Assembly: GCF_016918785.1 (NCBI RefSeq)
Contig: NZ_JAFFPT010000072.1
Coordinates: 186,001 to 250,000 of the forward strand
Origin: Leptospira ainazelensis
GTDB lineage: Bacteria > Spirochaetota > Leptospiria > Leptospirales > Leptospiraceae
DNA length: 64,000 nucleotides
Direction of reading: 5' to 3'
The position numbers and the translations under genes are program-made. How positions within the stretch are numbered: position 1 is the stretch's first letter; the number at the start of each line of letters is the position of its first letter. The notes under the pieces are model-generated. The model searched no databases, had not been told where the DNA came from, and saw nothing but the letters and a program-made list of their open reading frames with translations. Of this stretch, positions 43,216 through 52,596 are shown piece by piece.

Positions 43216-43445
43216 CCGATTTAGCGCGGGAAGACCGTGTTTCTCGAAAGGGAGAAATTTTAGAAAGGAAAAATATTCAAAAACTGTAAAGTATCTAAGT
43301 TTATTCGGATTCCGTGATCCTTCCAATGAAAATTGAAGTTTTCTAAGGAAGGATCTCGCAAAAAAGGGATTCTCCGGACTTTTAAGCTTGACCGATTCTT
43401 TCTTTGATTCGAAGATCTACGGCGGTTTCTTCCTTCCTTTCCGAA

Positions 43446-45713
43446 ATGGGATCCGAAATTCTAAGATTGAGTGAAGCGATGATTCACATTCTCCAAACCA
43501 TTCTCGAACAAGCTCACGCCGGTTACTGGGAAAAAAATTTTTTACAAAATACAAGTTATCTTTCTCCCGCCTGGAAAGCCATGCTCGGTTATGAAGACCA
43601 CGAATTGAAAGATTCGATTCGAACATGGCAGTCTCATATTTTACCCGAGGACCTGGTAAAAATCCGGGACGAATTCGAAGAATATCTCAAGACGTCCAAA
43701 CGTCAACTCTATGAAACCGACATCCGATTTCTCCATCGTGACGGAAGTATCGTCTGGTTTCGATGTACCTGCAAACTTGTCGAAGTAGATCTTAACGGAA
43801 AACCGGTTCTTATGCTCGGGACTTACTTCAACGTTACCGAATCGAAAAGGATCGAGTCCGAATTAAAACTGACAGTCGACCGTCTCGCTCTCGCGACAAA
43901 AGCGGCCAAGGTCGGAATCTGGGATTTGGATCTGATTAAGGACCGTCTTTCTTGGGACGAAGCTATGTATGAGTTATACGGAGTGAAAGCCGATACTTTT
44001 TCAGGAGCCTATGCAGCTTGGGAGGCGGGTCTTCATCAGGAAGATTTGGAACGTTGTAGAATCGAACACAAAAACGCCGTGGAAGGAATCAAAGACTTCG
44101 ATATGGAATTCCGAGTGATCTGGCCGAACGGATCCATTCGGCATATCAAAGCGATCGCAATCGTTCAGAGAACCTCTTCCGGAAGAGCGTTTCGAATGGT
44201 GGGGACAAACTGGGATATCACCGAACACAAAAATGCGGAGACCGCTCTCAAAGAAAGTTACGAGCTGACGAAAGTTTTTATCGAAAAAGCTCCTTCGGCT
44301 ATCGCGATGTTTGATACTAACATGTGTTATATGGCAGCGTCTCAACAATGGCTCGCCGATTACGGTCTGGTTGAAACCGAAATTTTAGGACATTCCCATT
44401 ACGAGATTTTTCCGGAGATCGGAGAAGAGTGGAAACAAATCCACAGGGAATGTCTGAACGGTAAGGTTCAAAGAAGAGACGAAGAATTATTCGTTCGTAA
44501 AGACGGAAGTTCTCAGTGGATCATCTGGGAAGTGCGTCCTTGGTACCGCTCTCAGAACGAAGTGGGCGGCATTCTGATGTATACGGAAGATATCAGCGCC
44601 CTCAAACGCAAAGAATTTGAAAGAAGTAAATTGGAAGAAATTCTTACACGAACCAACGAAGCCGCGCGGATAGGTTCCTGGGAATTGGATCTCGAAACGA
44701 ACACAAGAGTCTGGAGTAAGGTGACGAAGGCGATCTTCGAATTACCGGAAGACTACATTCCCACCGGTCAAGAGGGTGCACGTTTTTTTAAAAGTGAATT
44801 GGAAAGAAAACGTTCGGCGGACATTCTTGAGGATTCGATCGTGTCCGGAAAACATTTCGATTTCGAGGTGGAGATCGTAACGGCAAAAGGGAATTTCGTT
44901 TGGACGCGGACGATCGGAAAACCGGAGTATCTAAACGGAAAGTGTATTCGTGTTTCCGGAACGTTTCAGAATATTCAGGAACAGAAAGAAAGAGAACTTG
45001 CTCTGCAAGGAACCCTAAATATCGTCAACGATCAGAACGAAAGATTATTAAATTTCGCTCATATAGTTTCCCACAACCTCCGTTCGCACGCGGGGAATAT
45101 CGCGATGCTTCTTAAAATTTTGGAGGAGGCGACGGCCGATTCCGAAAAGGAAGAGAAGATGATCCGTTATATCCAAAAAGCTTCGGACAGTCTAATGGAG
45201 ACCGTTCTAAACTTAAACGAAGTAGTTTCCATTCAAACAAATAAGAATATTCAAAATACCGAAATCTCCCTGAGGGAATACATCGAAAAGGTGTCTCAGA
45301 CGATTAGCGGCGAAATACAAAGGAACAACGTTCAAATTCACAATTTGGTTTCGGAATCGGTAAGAGTAAAATGTAATACCTCCTACATGGAAAGTATTCT
45401 ATTGAATTTTTTGACAAACGCTGTCAAATACAGACATCCTCAAAGAGACCCGGAGATCACTCTCAGCGCCGAGTATCAAAAAAAAAGACTCGTTTTAAGC
45501 ATTCAGGATAACGGTCTCGGAATCGATCTGAATAAAAACGGAGATAAACTTTTTGGAATGTATAAGACCTTTCACAATAACCGGGATTCCAAAGGAATCG
45601 GATTGTTTATCACAAAAAATCAGGTGGAGTCGATGGGTGGAAGAATAGAAGTGGAAAGTGTTTTGAATCAAGGGACGATATTTAGAATCGTATTCTCTGA
45701 AAGTATATTTTGA
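43446..45713 (+). CDS. Cytoplasmic multi-PAS sensor histidine kinase
   Basis: About 755 aa from the ATG at 43446; a TTG at 43404 and an ATG at 43479 are alternatives, and none has a strong ribosome site. Four PAS/PAC units are seen, ending at about residues 140, 270, 395 and 525 (FNVTESK, WDITEHK, EDISALK, QNIQEQK). The dimerisation and phospho-acceptor segment is IVSHNLRSHAGN, with the HNLRS pattern. ATPase motifs are LLNFLTNAVKYRH (N box), DNGLGIDL (G1) and GIGLFITKNQVES (G2). There are no membrane helices, so it senses a cytoplasmic signal. No response regulator gene is adjacent. Confidence 0.88.
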   Translation: MGSEILRLSEAMIHILQTILEQAHAGYWEKNFLQNTSYLSPAWKAMLGYEDHELKDSIRTWQSHILPEDLVKIRDEFEEYLKTSKRQLYETDIRFLHRDGSIVWFRCTCKLVEVDLNGKPVLMLGTYFNVTESKRIESELKLTVDRLALATKAAKVGIWDLDLIKDRLSWDEAMYELYGVKADTFSGAYAAWEAGLHQEDLERCRIEHKNAVEGIKDFDMEFRVIWPNGSIRHIKAIAIVQRTSSGRAFRMVGTNWDITEHKNAETALKESYELTKVFIEKAPSAIAMFDTNMCYMAASQQWLADYGLVETEILGHSHYEIFPEIGEEWKQIHRECLNGKVQRRDEELFVRKDGSSQWIIWEVRPWYRSQNEVGGILMYTEDISALKRKEFERSKLEEILTRTNEAARIGSWELDLETNTRVWSKVTKAIFELPEDYIPTGQEGARFFKSELERKRSADILEDSIVSGKHFDFEVEIVTAKGNFVWTRTIGKPEYLNGKCIRVSGTFQNIQEQKERELALQGTLNIVNDQNERLLNFAHIVSHNLRSHAGNIAMLLKILEEATADSEKEEKMIRYIQKASDSLMETVLNLNEVVSIQTNKNIQNTEISLREYIEKVSQTISGEIQRNNVQIHNLVSESVRVKCNTSYMESILLNFLTNAVKYRHPQRDPEITLSAEYQKKRLVLSIQDNGLGIDLNKNGDKLFGMYKTFHNNRDSKGIGLFITKNQVESMGGRIEVESVLNQGTIFRIVFSESIF

Positions 45714-45738
45714 AATCGGAATATAAGGAAAAATAAGA

Positions 45739-46146
45739 ATGAATCTGGAAGACAATAAACGGGTTGTCCTGAATTATTTTCAAGGGATGAACGAAAAACG
45801 ATTTTCCGATGCGGCGGAATTGTTAAGCGACGAACTCGTTTGGTGGATCATCGGTAAAACCAAAGTTTCCGGGAAAAACGACAAAAGAACCGTCCTTCTC
45901 GGGTTTAAACTTTTGCACAGAACTTTCTCCGATTTTAATTTTATCCTTCACGATTTTACAGCGGAAGACAACCGCGTTTCTCTCACGGCGGAATCCAAGG
46001 GAAAACATTCGAACGGAAAACTCTACAACAATCACTATCATTTTCTTTTTACGATCGAAAACGGCAAAATTCAAAGTGTGAAGGAATACCTGGACACGGA
46101 ACACGCGATTTGGATCGAACAAATGGATTCACAGACGACTGCTTGA
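45739..46146 (+). CDS. SnoaL/NTF2-like small protein
   Basis: 135 aa. Pattern VVLNYFQGMNEKRFSDAAEL, LLSDELVWWIIG and TIENGKIQSVKEYLDT is that of SnoaL-like members of the NTF2 superfamily (cone-shaped alpha+beta fold, often isomerases or hydrolases of small aromatic or polyketide-like compounds). It follows the kinase by 25 bp and may be in the same transcript. Catalytic residues cannot be assigned. Confidence 0.75.
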   Translation: MNLEDNKRVVLNYFQGMNEKRFSDAAELLSDELVWWIIGKTKVSGKNDKRTVLLGFKLLHRTFSDFNFILHDFTAEDNRVSLTAESKGKHSNGKLYNNHYHFLFTIENGKIQSVKEYLDTEHAIWIEQMDSQTTA

Positions 46147-46255
46147 GGAATGGATTTTTCTCCTTTCTCCTGAAATTTATTTCTAACGGGTAAGAATCTT
46201 TTTAGAAAAAATTTTTTAACCCGATTTCAGTTTTTAACGATCTAAATTCTACACT

Positions 46256-46810
46256 ATGAAAGTTCTTGCGATCTCTGGAAGTCTTCGTTCCCAATCTACA
46301 AATTCCTCCTTACTACGGGCTATTACTAAGACGGCTCCTCCGGAAATGGAAATTATCACCTATGAAGAATTAGGCGAACTCCCTCATTTTTCTCCTGACA
46401 TAGACGGCGAAAATTCTCCCGAAGTCGTTTTACGTTACCGGAAAGCGTTAAACAATGCGGACGGGGTTTTGATCTGCACTCCGGAATACGCTCACGGAAT
46501 TCCGGGAGTTCTTAAGAATTCTTTAGACTGGGTGGTAGGTTCGGGAGAATACGTTGACAAACCGGTAATGGCTCTCAGCGCTTCCCCTTCCTATATGGGA
46601 GGAGACAAGGCCCACGCTTCTTTGTTGCAGACCCTGAAAGTAATGAACGTAACCGTAGTTGAACCGGCTTCGTTTTGTGTCACTCTCGCTCGTAAAAAAA
46701 TGAACGATCAGGAAGAACTTGTCGACTTCGAAACCAAGGAAACGTTTCGAAAAGCGTTCGAGGAATTCTCGAAAGTGATTTCTTCTTCTTTAAAATCCTC
46801 CATCGAATAG
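46256..46810 (+). CDS. NADPH-dependent FMN reductase (flavodoxin fold)
   Basis: 184 aa. FMN phosphate loop GSLRSQSTNSSLLRA (GSLRxxSxN) and the second FMN motif TPEYAHGIPGVLKNSLDWV are both typical of the NADPH-dependent FMN reductase / azoreductase / ChrR group. Likely reduces quinones, azo compounds or metals with two electrons, thereby limiting radical formation. Stands alone between an NTF2-like gene and a convergent hydrolase. Confidence 0.9.
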   Translation: MKVLAISGSLRSQSTNSSLLRAITKTAPPEMEIITYEELGELPHFSPDIDGENSPEVVLRYRKALNNADGVLICTPEYAHGIPGVLKNSLDWVVGSGEYVDKPVMALSASPSYMGGDKAHASLLQTLKVMNVTVVEPASFCVTLARKKMNDQEELVDFETKETFRKAFEEFSKVISSSLKSSIE

Positions 46811-46971
46811 ACCCGTAAAGAACGTATAACGTATATCCGGCTTTTCGAAAAAGGTAATTTTATCGATGCTGCCTTTTTACGGACTAAAAAAGACTCGATC
46901 GATGAAAAATATAAAATCGATGTACTGAATTTCTAATCCCGTACGGTAAGAATCAAAACGAACGGAAATTT

Positions 46972-47847
46972 CTATTTTTTCTTTTTCTGGTGTTTTGCCT
47001 TTTTCTTAGGAGCCGGCTTTGTTTTTTTAGAAGAGATTTTCGTTTTGGAAACCGCCTCCGGCGAAAGATAAGAGTCGATCCTTTTTGCTACATTCTCCCA
47101 TCCTTCGTCGAGCATGAGATTGTGACCCATATTCGGGAAAATTTCAGGTTCCACTCCATACGTCTTTGCCGTTAGCGTCACTTCCCAAGGAGGAAAAAAT
47201 CTGTCCTTTTCTCCTCCGATCACGAGAAGAGGAGTTTTTATTTTTTTTGTTTTGGGAAGGGAAAGAACCAACATTCCGAGAAAGGCAAAAAAGGATTCAT
47301 CCTGAAGACGCGAAGCGTAGTGAAAAGCCTTTGTGTCGCTTAACAATTTCGAAAAAAAAAGTTCCTGGCTCAGTTTCGGATCTTCCACGAGAGGAAACAG
47401 GGAAAGGGTTCCGAGCACCCTCAGAAAACGGATCGGATGTTTGAGTAGTAATTCCAAAGTGATTCTAAAAACGCCGTAAGGAGGAACACTCGCGAGTAAT
47501 ACCGCTTTTGGAATATGAGCGGTTTCTAATATCTTTTGCACGACCAATCCGCCCATGGAATGTCCGACCAAAACGGTGGATTCGGGCAGTTGAGCCAGCA
47601 CTTTTCGAACGTCTTGAACGTAGTTCCCGATCGATGTCCAACGAAACGAACCTATACTCAGGCTTTTGCCGTGACCTCTGAGATCCAGGGTATAAACCTC
47701 GTATCCCGCTTTTTGAAAGTAAGGTACAAAATTCTCATTCCAACACCATCCTCCATGCCAAGCCCCGTGAACAAAGAGGATCGGAGGTTTACCGGAGCTG
47801 GACGATTTGGCTGACTTGAGAGCAGGTTTGTGTTCGTAGTGGACCAT
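46972..47847 (-). CDS. Alpha/beta hydrolase with a Lys-rich tail
   Basis: 291 aa. Oxyanion region HGAWHGGWCW, nucleophile elbow VGHSMGGLV, acid GGEKDRFFPP and catalytic His in NMGHNLMLDEG: a complete serine hydrolase triad of the esterase/lipase group. The last 25 residues are very basic (KTKPAPKKKAKHQKKKK), unusual for the family and perhaps a membrane- or nucleic-acid-binding tail. No signal peptide. Substrate unknown. Confidence 0.87.
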   Translation of the reverse strand: MVHYEHKPALKSAKSSSSGKPPILFVHGAWHGGWCWNENFVPYFQKAGYEVYTLDLRGHGKSLSIGSFRWTSIGNYVQDVRKVLAQLPESTVLVGHSMGGLVVQKILETAHIPKAVLLASVPPYGVFRITLELLLKHPIRFLRVLGTLSLFPLVEDPKLSQELFFSKLLSDTKAFHYASRLQDESFFAFLGMLVLSLPKTKKIKTPLLVIGGEKDRFFPPWEVTLTAKTYGVEPEIFPNMGHNLMLDEGWENVAKRIDSYLSPEAVSKTKISSKKTKPAPKKKAKHQKKKK

Positions 47848-48161
47848 AGGCGGATGAAATCTCTTCGATCCTTCAGAGACTGCAACGAAAAAACGAGTCG
47901 AGTTTTTTAAGAATTTAAAAAGTCACAATGATTAGAGGACCAAACGCGTGTTTGTCGAAAAGGCGATCCCCCTTTCGGGTTAGAAAGGAAAACGCAGGAT
48001 AGAATCCAATCGTTTGTCGGATTCGTTTTCTCAATCTATGGAATCTTAAAACTAAAGAAAATCGGCATAGGTTTTTTCCGTATGCCGTCTCATTGGATTG
48101 AGATCTGAGTGTGAGGGGAAGATTGTATAGATTCAACGACTAAAGGACGTAAGAATTGTCC
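47848..48161. other. 314-bp intergenic stretch with stem-loops
   Basis: No gene. A stem-loop CGGCATA-N11-TATGCCG (48063-48087) and a smaller stem AAGGAC/GTCCTT (48143-48163) at the end of the next gene are visible. The latter may be a weak terminator for the lipoprotein gene. Confidence 0.4.
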
Positions 48162-48497
48162 TTAGAGAGGGCATCTTTTGGTATAGGATCCTTGGATCAG
48201 TTTTTCACCCTTTTGCGCCAAATCCGGGAACAAACGAATGTTGACTCCGTATATTTTTTGAGCGTCTTCCAGTTTTCGAAGACAAATCGAAACTTCTTCG
48301 GACTCCGCTCCTTCGGCTCTTTCGATTTTTTCACATTCACATTTTGTTTCCCCGAGAACCGTCGCGTATTCAACGAGGGCTGTGATACCCGAATCCGATT
48401 TCGTTTTACAATTTCCGGAAGCTGCGATTGAAAAAATGAAACAGCAGAAAAATAGAAATTTTCCCATTCTCGAGTTTTTATCAAATTTCGGATTCAT
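48162..48497 (-). CDS. Small Cys-containing lipoprotein
   Basis: 111 aa. The signal peptide ends in AASGNC, a probable lipobox, whether the start is at 48497 or at the ATG at 48467. The mature part (about 80 aa) contains four Cys (TKCECEK, SICLRK, TKRCPL), Glu-rich and helical. Small Cys-bearing lipoproteins of this kind are common in Leptospira; no function is known. Confidence 0.65.
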   Translation of the reverse strand: MNPKFDKNSRMGKFLFFCCFIFSIAASGNCKTKSDSGITALVEYATVLGETKCECEKIERAEGAESEEVSICLRKLEDAQKIYGVNIRLFPDLAQKGEKLIQGSYTKRCPL

Positions 48498-48635
48498 ATC
48501 GATTTTCCAAAAGATCGGATCGGTCTTTTTTAGAACTGATAAAAAAGCATTCCATCCGAACGTCTTTAGACGATATACTTTTTTAGAAATGAGTCAAGGA
48601 AGAATCCGATCCAACTGCCGTTTCAGAGTGGAATG

Positions 48636-48698
48636 CCATAGGGCCTTTCACCCTATGGAGGAATGCAGCGTCTATCTATATTCTAAAATTAGAATATA
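48636..48698 (-). terminator. Two stem-loops after the cyclase gene
   Basis: TATATTCTAA-aa-TTAGAATATA (48677-48698) lies 4 bp after the cyclase stop on the minus strand, and CCATAGGG-N7-CCCTATGG (48636-48658) follows. Together they probably end the cyclase transcript; no long T-run is seen. Confidence 0.5.
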
Positions 48699-48701
48699 GA
48701 A

Positions 48702-49322
48702 TTAAAAGACAAGTCTGTATGCCTTTGGAGTTCCGGCGGGGGCTTCGGGCAATTCTTCAAATCGAAGGTGTTTTTCACGGACCTGTTCAAAGACGGACTG
48801 TGTGACTAAAATTTCTCCGGCTTCCGCGGTGTCTTCTCCGAGTTTGCTCGCGGTGTTGACTTCGGAACCGAAAACGTCAGTGTCGCCGATTTTTAAAACC
48901 TTTCCAAAGCCGAGTCCCACACAAAGAAGAATTTTTTCCTCCGGGATCTTGTCCTGGTTGTAGTTTATTAAAATTTGCTGCATCTTGATCGCGGACTCGA
49001 TTCCCTTTCCTACGTTTCGAAAGATCACGAGAAAACTATCTCCTTCCGATTTTAAGAGGATTCCGTCGTGGTCTTCGATGATCGGAATGAGAATTCTTTC
49101 GGACTCGTGGATGGTTTGTAAAAAATGTATAATCCCGAATTTTTCGACTCCTCTCGAAAAACCGGAAAGATCGGTAAACATCACGCACCATTCTTCGCCG
49201 AAAAGATCCCAGATTCTTTGGTCGACTAATGTTTTGTCGGCTCCGGGTTGTAATCGATCTTGAATCAATTTTTCCAATCTGTCTTCGGACGCGCTTGCTC
49301 CGATCGTTCTACGAAATGCCAT
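48702..49322 (-). CDS. Class III adenylate/guanylate cyclase, stand-alone domain
   Basis: 206 aa. Metal-binding Asp are in FTDLSGFS and KSEGDSFLVIF, and the transition-state region is VFGSEVNTASKLGEDT. The order fits class III nucleotide cyclases: first metal Asp near residue 50, second metal Asp about 45 residues later. There is no membrane or sensor domain, only about 45 N-terminal residues (DRLEKLIQDRLQPG), so regulation must come from a partner. ATP versus GTP preference cannot be judged from these motifs. Confidence 0.85.
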   Translation of the reverse strand: MAFRRTIGASASEDRLEKLIQDRLQPGADKTLVDQRIWDLFGEEWCVMFTDLSGFSRGVEKFGIIHFLQTIHESERILIPIIEDHDGILLKSEGDSFLVIFRNVGKGIESAIKMQQILINYNQDKIPEEKILLCVGLGFGKVLKIGDTDVFGSEVNTASKLGEDTAEAGEILVTQSVFEQVREKHLRFEELPEAPAGTPKAYRLVF

Positions 49323-49577
49323 AAGACCTCTTAGGAGAATTTAGAAATGTATTCCAGTGGATTTTAGAATCCAAACGTTTTATCCAGAATTCCCTTTCTG
49401 TCAACGGGAATCCAAGATCGACGTCGAAAAATGAAATCGTTCCTTTGAACATACGAAGTTCGGGCTTTATGGATCGTGCTTTCGCAAATAACAAAAGATT
49501 TTCGGGTTCAAATTTAGATCGATGGAAAATCCGGGAAGGATTTGATTGTTCCTTTCGTAAGGAAGAAGGGTGGTATT

Positions 49578-51020
49578 ATGTTTTTAATTCGTCTTCTATG
49601 GATCGTTTTGTGTCTCGGAGTTCTGGGATGTTTTTATTCTTCTCCGATCCGAACGATTTCTCTCAAACCCAATCCGGTTTTAGTAAACTGGGACGAAAGA
49701 ACAAAGGAAGCCGTCCAAATTTTGCAGGACCTCATTCGGATTCGTACTGAAAGAAAAAACGAGATCGAAGTTGTTCGTTATCTCCAAAACCTTCTGCAAA
49801 AGGAAGGAATTCCTTCCAAGATCTACGCTTCCAAAGAACATCCCGAACACGCAAACTTAGTCGCGATTCTGGAGCCTAAAAAACCGAATTCACTCAAAGG
49901 AATCATTTTGGGAAATCATAGCGACGTCGTGGAAGCGGACGCGTCCGAGTGGAGTGTTCCTCCTTATTCCGGTCAAATCGTAGACGGGAAAATCTACGGA
50001 AGAGGGGCGTTGGATATGAAGGGCCTCGCCGTGATGCAACTCATCGCGTTTTTGGAATTAAAACGTTCCAACGTGGAACTCAAAAGAAAGGTGATGTTTT
50101 TATCCCTCGCAGACGAAGAAAGCGGAAGTCTCTGGGGCGCTCGTTATATGGCGAAAGAACACAAACGTATATTCGAAGATTATGATACGATGTTAAACGA
50201 AGGAGGGGTCGCAACGAAGGATATCGGAATTCCGGGTTCTACTATATTCAACATTCAATACGCCGAAAAGGGAAATCTATGGTTAAAACTCAAGGCGAAA
50301 GGACAAAGCGGACACGGGAGCGCTCCCACCTCCGATTACGCGACCTTAAATCTTCTTCGTTTTTACGAGGAAGTTCTGCGTTACGACGTCGGCGTAAGAA
50401 TCACCGAAGAGACGAGGGCTTATTTTTATCAGTTGGGAAGGGTGGCTTCGTTTCCGACCTCTTTCTTTTTGAAAAACGCCTCAAACCCTTTGATCAAACC
50501 GTTTCTCACCGGAACTCTCAAAAAAAGCAAACATCTCTCGGCGATGACCAGCAATACGAAGGCGATCACCGGAATCGAATCTCTGGAAGGGGACGGTTAC
50601 AACGTCCTTTCGGGAGAAACATTAGGAAAACTGGATATTCGGGTGCTTCCCGGTTTTGATACGAAAGAATATTTCGAAAGGATAAAGGAAATCGCAAAAC
50701 CGTACGGAGTGGAAGTGGAGATCGTCGACGAGATCGGGCCGGATGATTCTCCTCTTGAAGACGAACTCTTTCAGATTCTTGCCAACGTAAGCGTTTCCAA
50801 AATTCAAGGAAGTGTCGCAGCTCCGTTTATGTCCTCAGGAAAGACGGATAACGCTAGATTTAGAAGAATCGGAATTCGTTGTTACGGGCTCAATCCTGCG
50901 ATCCTGACCTCGAAGGATACGGAGACTCTTCACGGAAAGGACGAGAACATCAGCATAGAAAACTTAAAACTTGGATCCACGATCCTTTTTGAAACCGTCT
51001 ATCAGTACGCGACTCCGTAA
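49578..51020 (+). CDS. M20-family metallopeptidase, lipoprotein
   Basis: 480 aa from the ATG at 49578 (AAGGAAGAAGGG upstream); 12 further codons upstream are open but lack a ribosome site. The signal ends in LGVLGC, so it is an exported lipoprotein. The M20 motifs are present: GNHSDVVEAD (metal His/Asp), GALDMKGLAV (bridging Asp), LADEESGSLWGARY (catalytic Glu pair) and ETLHGKDENI near the C-terminus. M20 enzymes (carboxypeptidase or aminoacylase type) use two zinc ions. Outer- or inner-membrane anchoring of such a peptidase would suit peptide scavenging. Confidence 0.9.
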   Translation: MFLIRLLWIVLCLGVLGCFYSSPIRTISLKPNPVLVNWDERTKEAVQILQDLIRIRTERKNEIEVVRYLQNLLQKEGIPSKIYASKEHPEHANLVAILEPKKPNSLKGIILGNHSDVVEADASEWSVPPYSGQIVDGKIYGRGALDMKGLAVMQLIAFLELKRSNVELKRKVMFLSLADEESGSLWGARYMAKEHKRIFEDYDTMLNEGGVATKDIGIPGSTIFNIQYAEKGNLWLKLKAKGQSGHGSAPTSDYATLNLLRFYEEVLRYDVGVRITEETRAYFYQLGRVASFPTSFFLKNASNPLIKPFLTGTLKKSKHLSAMTSNTKAITGIESLEGDGYNVLSGETLGKLDIRVLPGFDTKEYFERIKEIAKPYGVEVEIVDEIGPDDSPLEDELFQILANVSVSKIQGSVAAPFMSSGKTDNARFRRIGIRCYGLNPAILTSKDTETLHGKDENISIENLKLGSTILFETVYQYATP

Positions 51021-51063
51021 CTAAAAAATCCGAGTTTGTTTTTACCGATAGAAGACTACAAAC

Positions 51064-52581
51064 TCAGAGCGATTTTAAAAAGTTGAGGAGATGGTTTCTT
51101 TGACGGATATCCAGTTGTAAATAGTAGTTTTTGCTTTTTTCCGCCTCGCCTCCGTGCCAAAGAACCGCTTCGTTTAGATCTCGGGCCCTTCCGTCGTGCA
51201 GATAACGGGTGTGTCCGTTTACTTCCTCAAAAAGTCCTATTCCCCAGAGAGGAGGGGTTCTCCATTCTCTTCCGTCAGCTTCTTCATCCGGTCTTTGATC
51301 GGCGAGTCCGTCCCCCATGTCGTGTAACAAAAGATCCGTATAAGGTCGGATCGTCTGATTGGAGAGTTCCGGAAAAGCTGCGTCGGAACGAGTTAACATT
51401 TTTGGAATATGACAATTTTTGCAACCTGCTTTGAAAAAGAGCTCCTTACCGGAGAGAACGCTTGCGTTTGAAGGTTTTCTTCGGACCGGTACTGCGACGA
51501 GTTTCATATAATTTGTGATCGCGTCAATCTTCGACTGAGGAACCTCGGGAGCTCCTCCGTTTGCCGCGGCTTGGCATTGGGTTTGGTTTGTAGTGCAATT
51601 TTCATTCGGAAAAAGAGGCGAAGTGATTCCCAAATCTCCCAAAAAAGCCGCGGAATTTTGGCGGATCAGACTCGGATTGTTAGCTTTCCAACCGAATCTT
51701 CCCAAGGACGAACCGGAGCCGTTGAGGTTCGGAATATAATTTGTTCTGCCTGAAATTCCGTCTCCGTCGAGATCGCTCGGATCCGCAAAGGAAAGGATCG
51801 TATTTTCGGGGACGGCTTCCAAAAGACCGAGTCCGATCACTTGTTGAGGAACTCGGAGAGAAGTTTTAACGTCTCCGGGCAGGGCTCCGTATCCTAAATT
51901 CGAAAAATTGAATATAGGGGACCGAAGACTATAACCCGAACCGTCCGCGAATTTTCCTTCGATTTCCTGGTAGGTTAGAATCACGGTTCCCTCTTTGGTA
52001 ACTCCCGCGACGGAGTTGGGTTGAAACTGGCCTCCGTATTGAGGATCGGGAGAATGGGAATTCAAACCTGAACTCAAACGGACTAAACTAAAGGTAAGAA
52101 CGTCTCCGTCCTCCTCCAAGGCCCTTCCGTTTCCGAGGTGACAGCTAACGCAGGAATTGGAATGAAAGAAAGGACCTAGTCCGTCCCGATCCGGGAGAGC
52201 TGCCGAAAAACCGGGAATCCAAGGAACTTCGAAGACGGTTTGTCCCACGGTAAACTCCGAAATCGCATTGAGAGAAAAATCAGGAGCAAATTGACGAAAG
52301 GCAGTCGCCCCGGTTTGAAAACTAGTCATCCTAGTTCCTCCTTGGTATTCTTCTCCCTCCTCGTAATCCCAAGGATTGACGGAAGGAAGATTGGAAAGAA
52401 TTAGAAGAATCGCGCCGAGTTCCGGACAGGAAGTAACGGAAGAGCAGGTTTTATTCTTCGGAATTTGGCATCCCGTAAAAGAGAGAAAAAATAAAACAAC
52501 AAAAAGAAAACGGATTCTCCCTAAAACCTCCGCTTTAGAGAGAATAAAACAAAACGTGTGAATCTGTTTTTTAAAATACAT
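51064..52581 (-). CDS. Di-haem oxidoreductase (DHOR / 'thiol oxidoreductase') lipoprotein
   Basis: 505 aa. The N-terminus carries a hydrophobic segment with lipobox LSFTGC. Two haem c sites occur: NSCVSCHLGNGRALEE in the middle and AGCKNCHIPKM in the C-terminal third, together with WRTPPLWGIGLFEEVNGHTR and YLHDGRARDLNEAVLWHGGE, which are hallmark segments of the DHOR family. The family is related to di-haem peroxidases and is often found with imelysin-like iron proteins under Fur control. The gene is 15 bp after the RCC1 lipoprotein gene, so both are likely transcribed from the Fur-boxed promoter at 54148. Confidence 0.88.
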   Translation of the reverse strand: MYFKKQIHTFCFILSKAEVLGRIRFLFVVLFFLSFTGCQIPKNKTCSSVTSCPELGAILLILSNLPSVNPWDYEEGEEYQGGTRMTSFQTGATAFRQFAPDFSLNAISEFTVGQTVFEVPWIPGFSAALPDRDGLGPFFHSNSCVSCHLGNGRALEEDGDVLTFSLVRLSSGLNSHSPDPQYGGQFQPNSVAGVTKEGTVILTYQEIEGKFADGSGYSLRSPIFNFSNLGYGALPGDVKTSLRVPQQVIGLGLLEAVPENTILSFADPSDLDGDGISGRTNYIPNLNGSGSSLGRFGWKANNPSLIRQNSAAFLGDLGITSPLFPNENCTTNQTQCQAAANGGAPEVPQSKIDAITNYMKLVAVPVRRKPSNASVLSGKELFFKAGCKNCHIPKMLTRSDAAFPELSNQTIRPYTDLLLHDMGDGLADQRPDEEADGREWRTPPLWGIGLFEEVNGHTRYLHDGRARDLNEAVLWHGGEAEKSKNYYLQLDIRQRNHLLNFLKSL

Positions 52582-52596
52582 TCTAAAAACTAAATA

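Noticed and set aside
46811..46971. Possible small RNA between convergent genes
   Set aside because: No promoter-like hexamers or strong stem-loop; only scattered short dyads.
48677..48698. TTCTAAAATTAGAA as a PerR box
   Set aside because: It lies at the 3' end of the cyclase gene, away from any start, and is better explained as part of a terminator stem.
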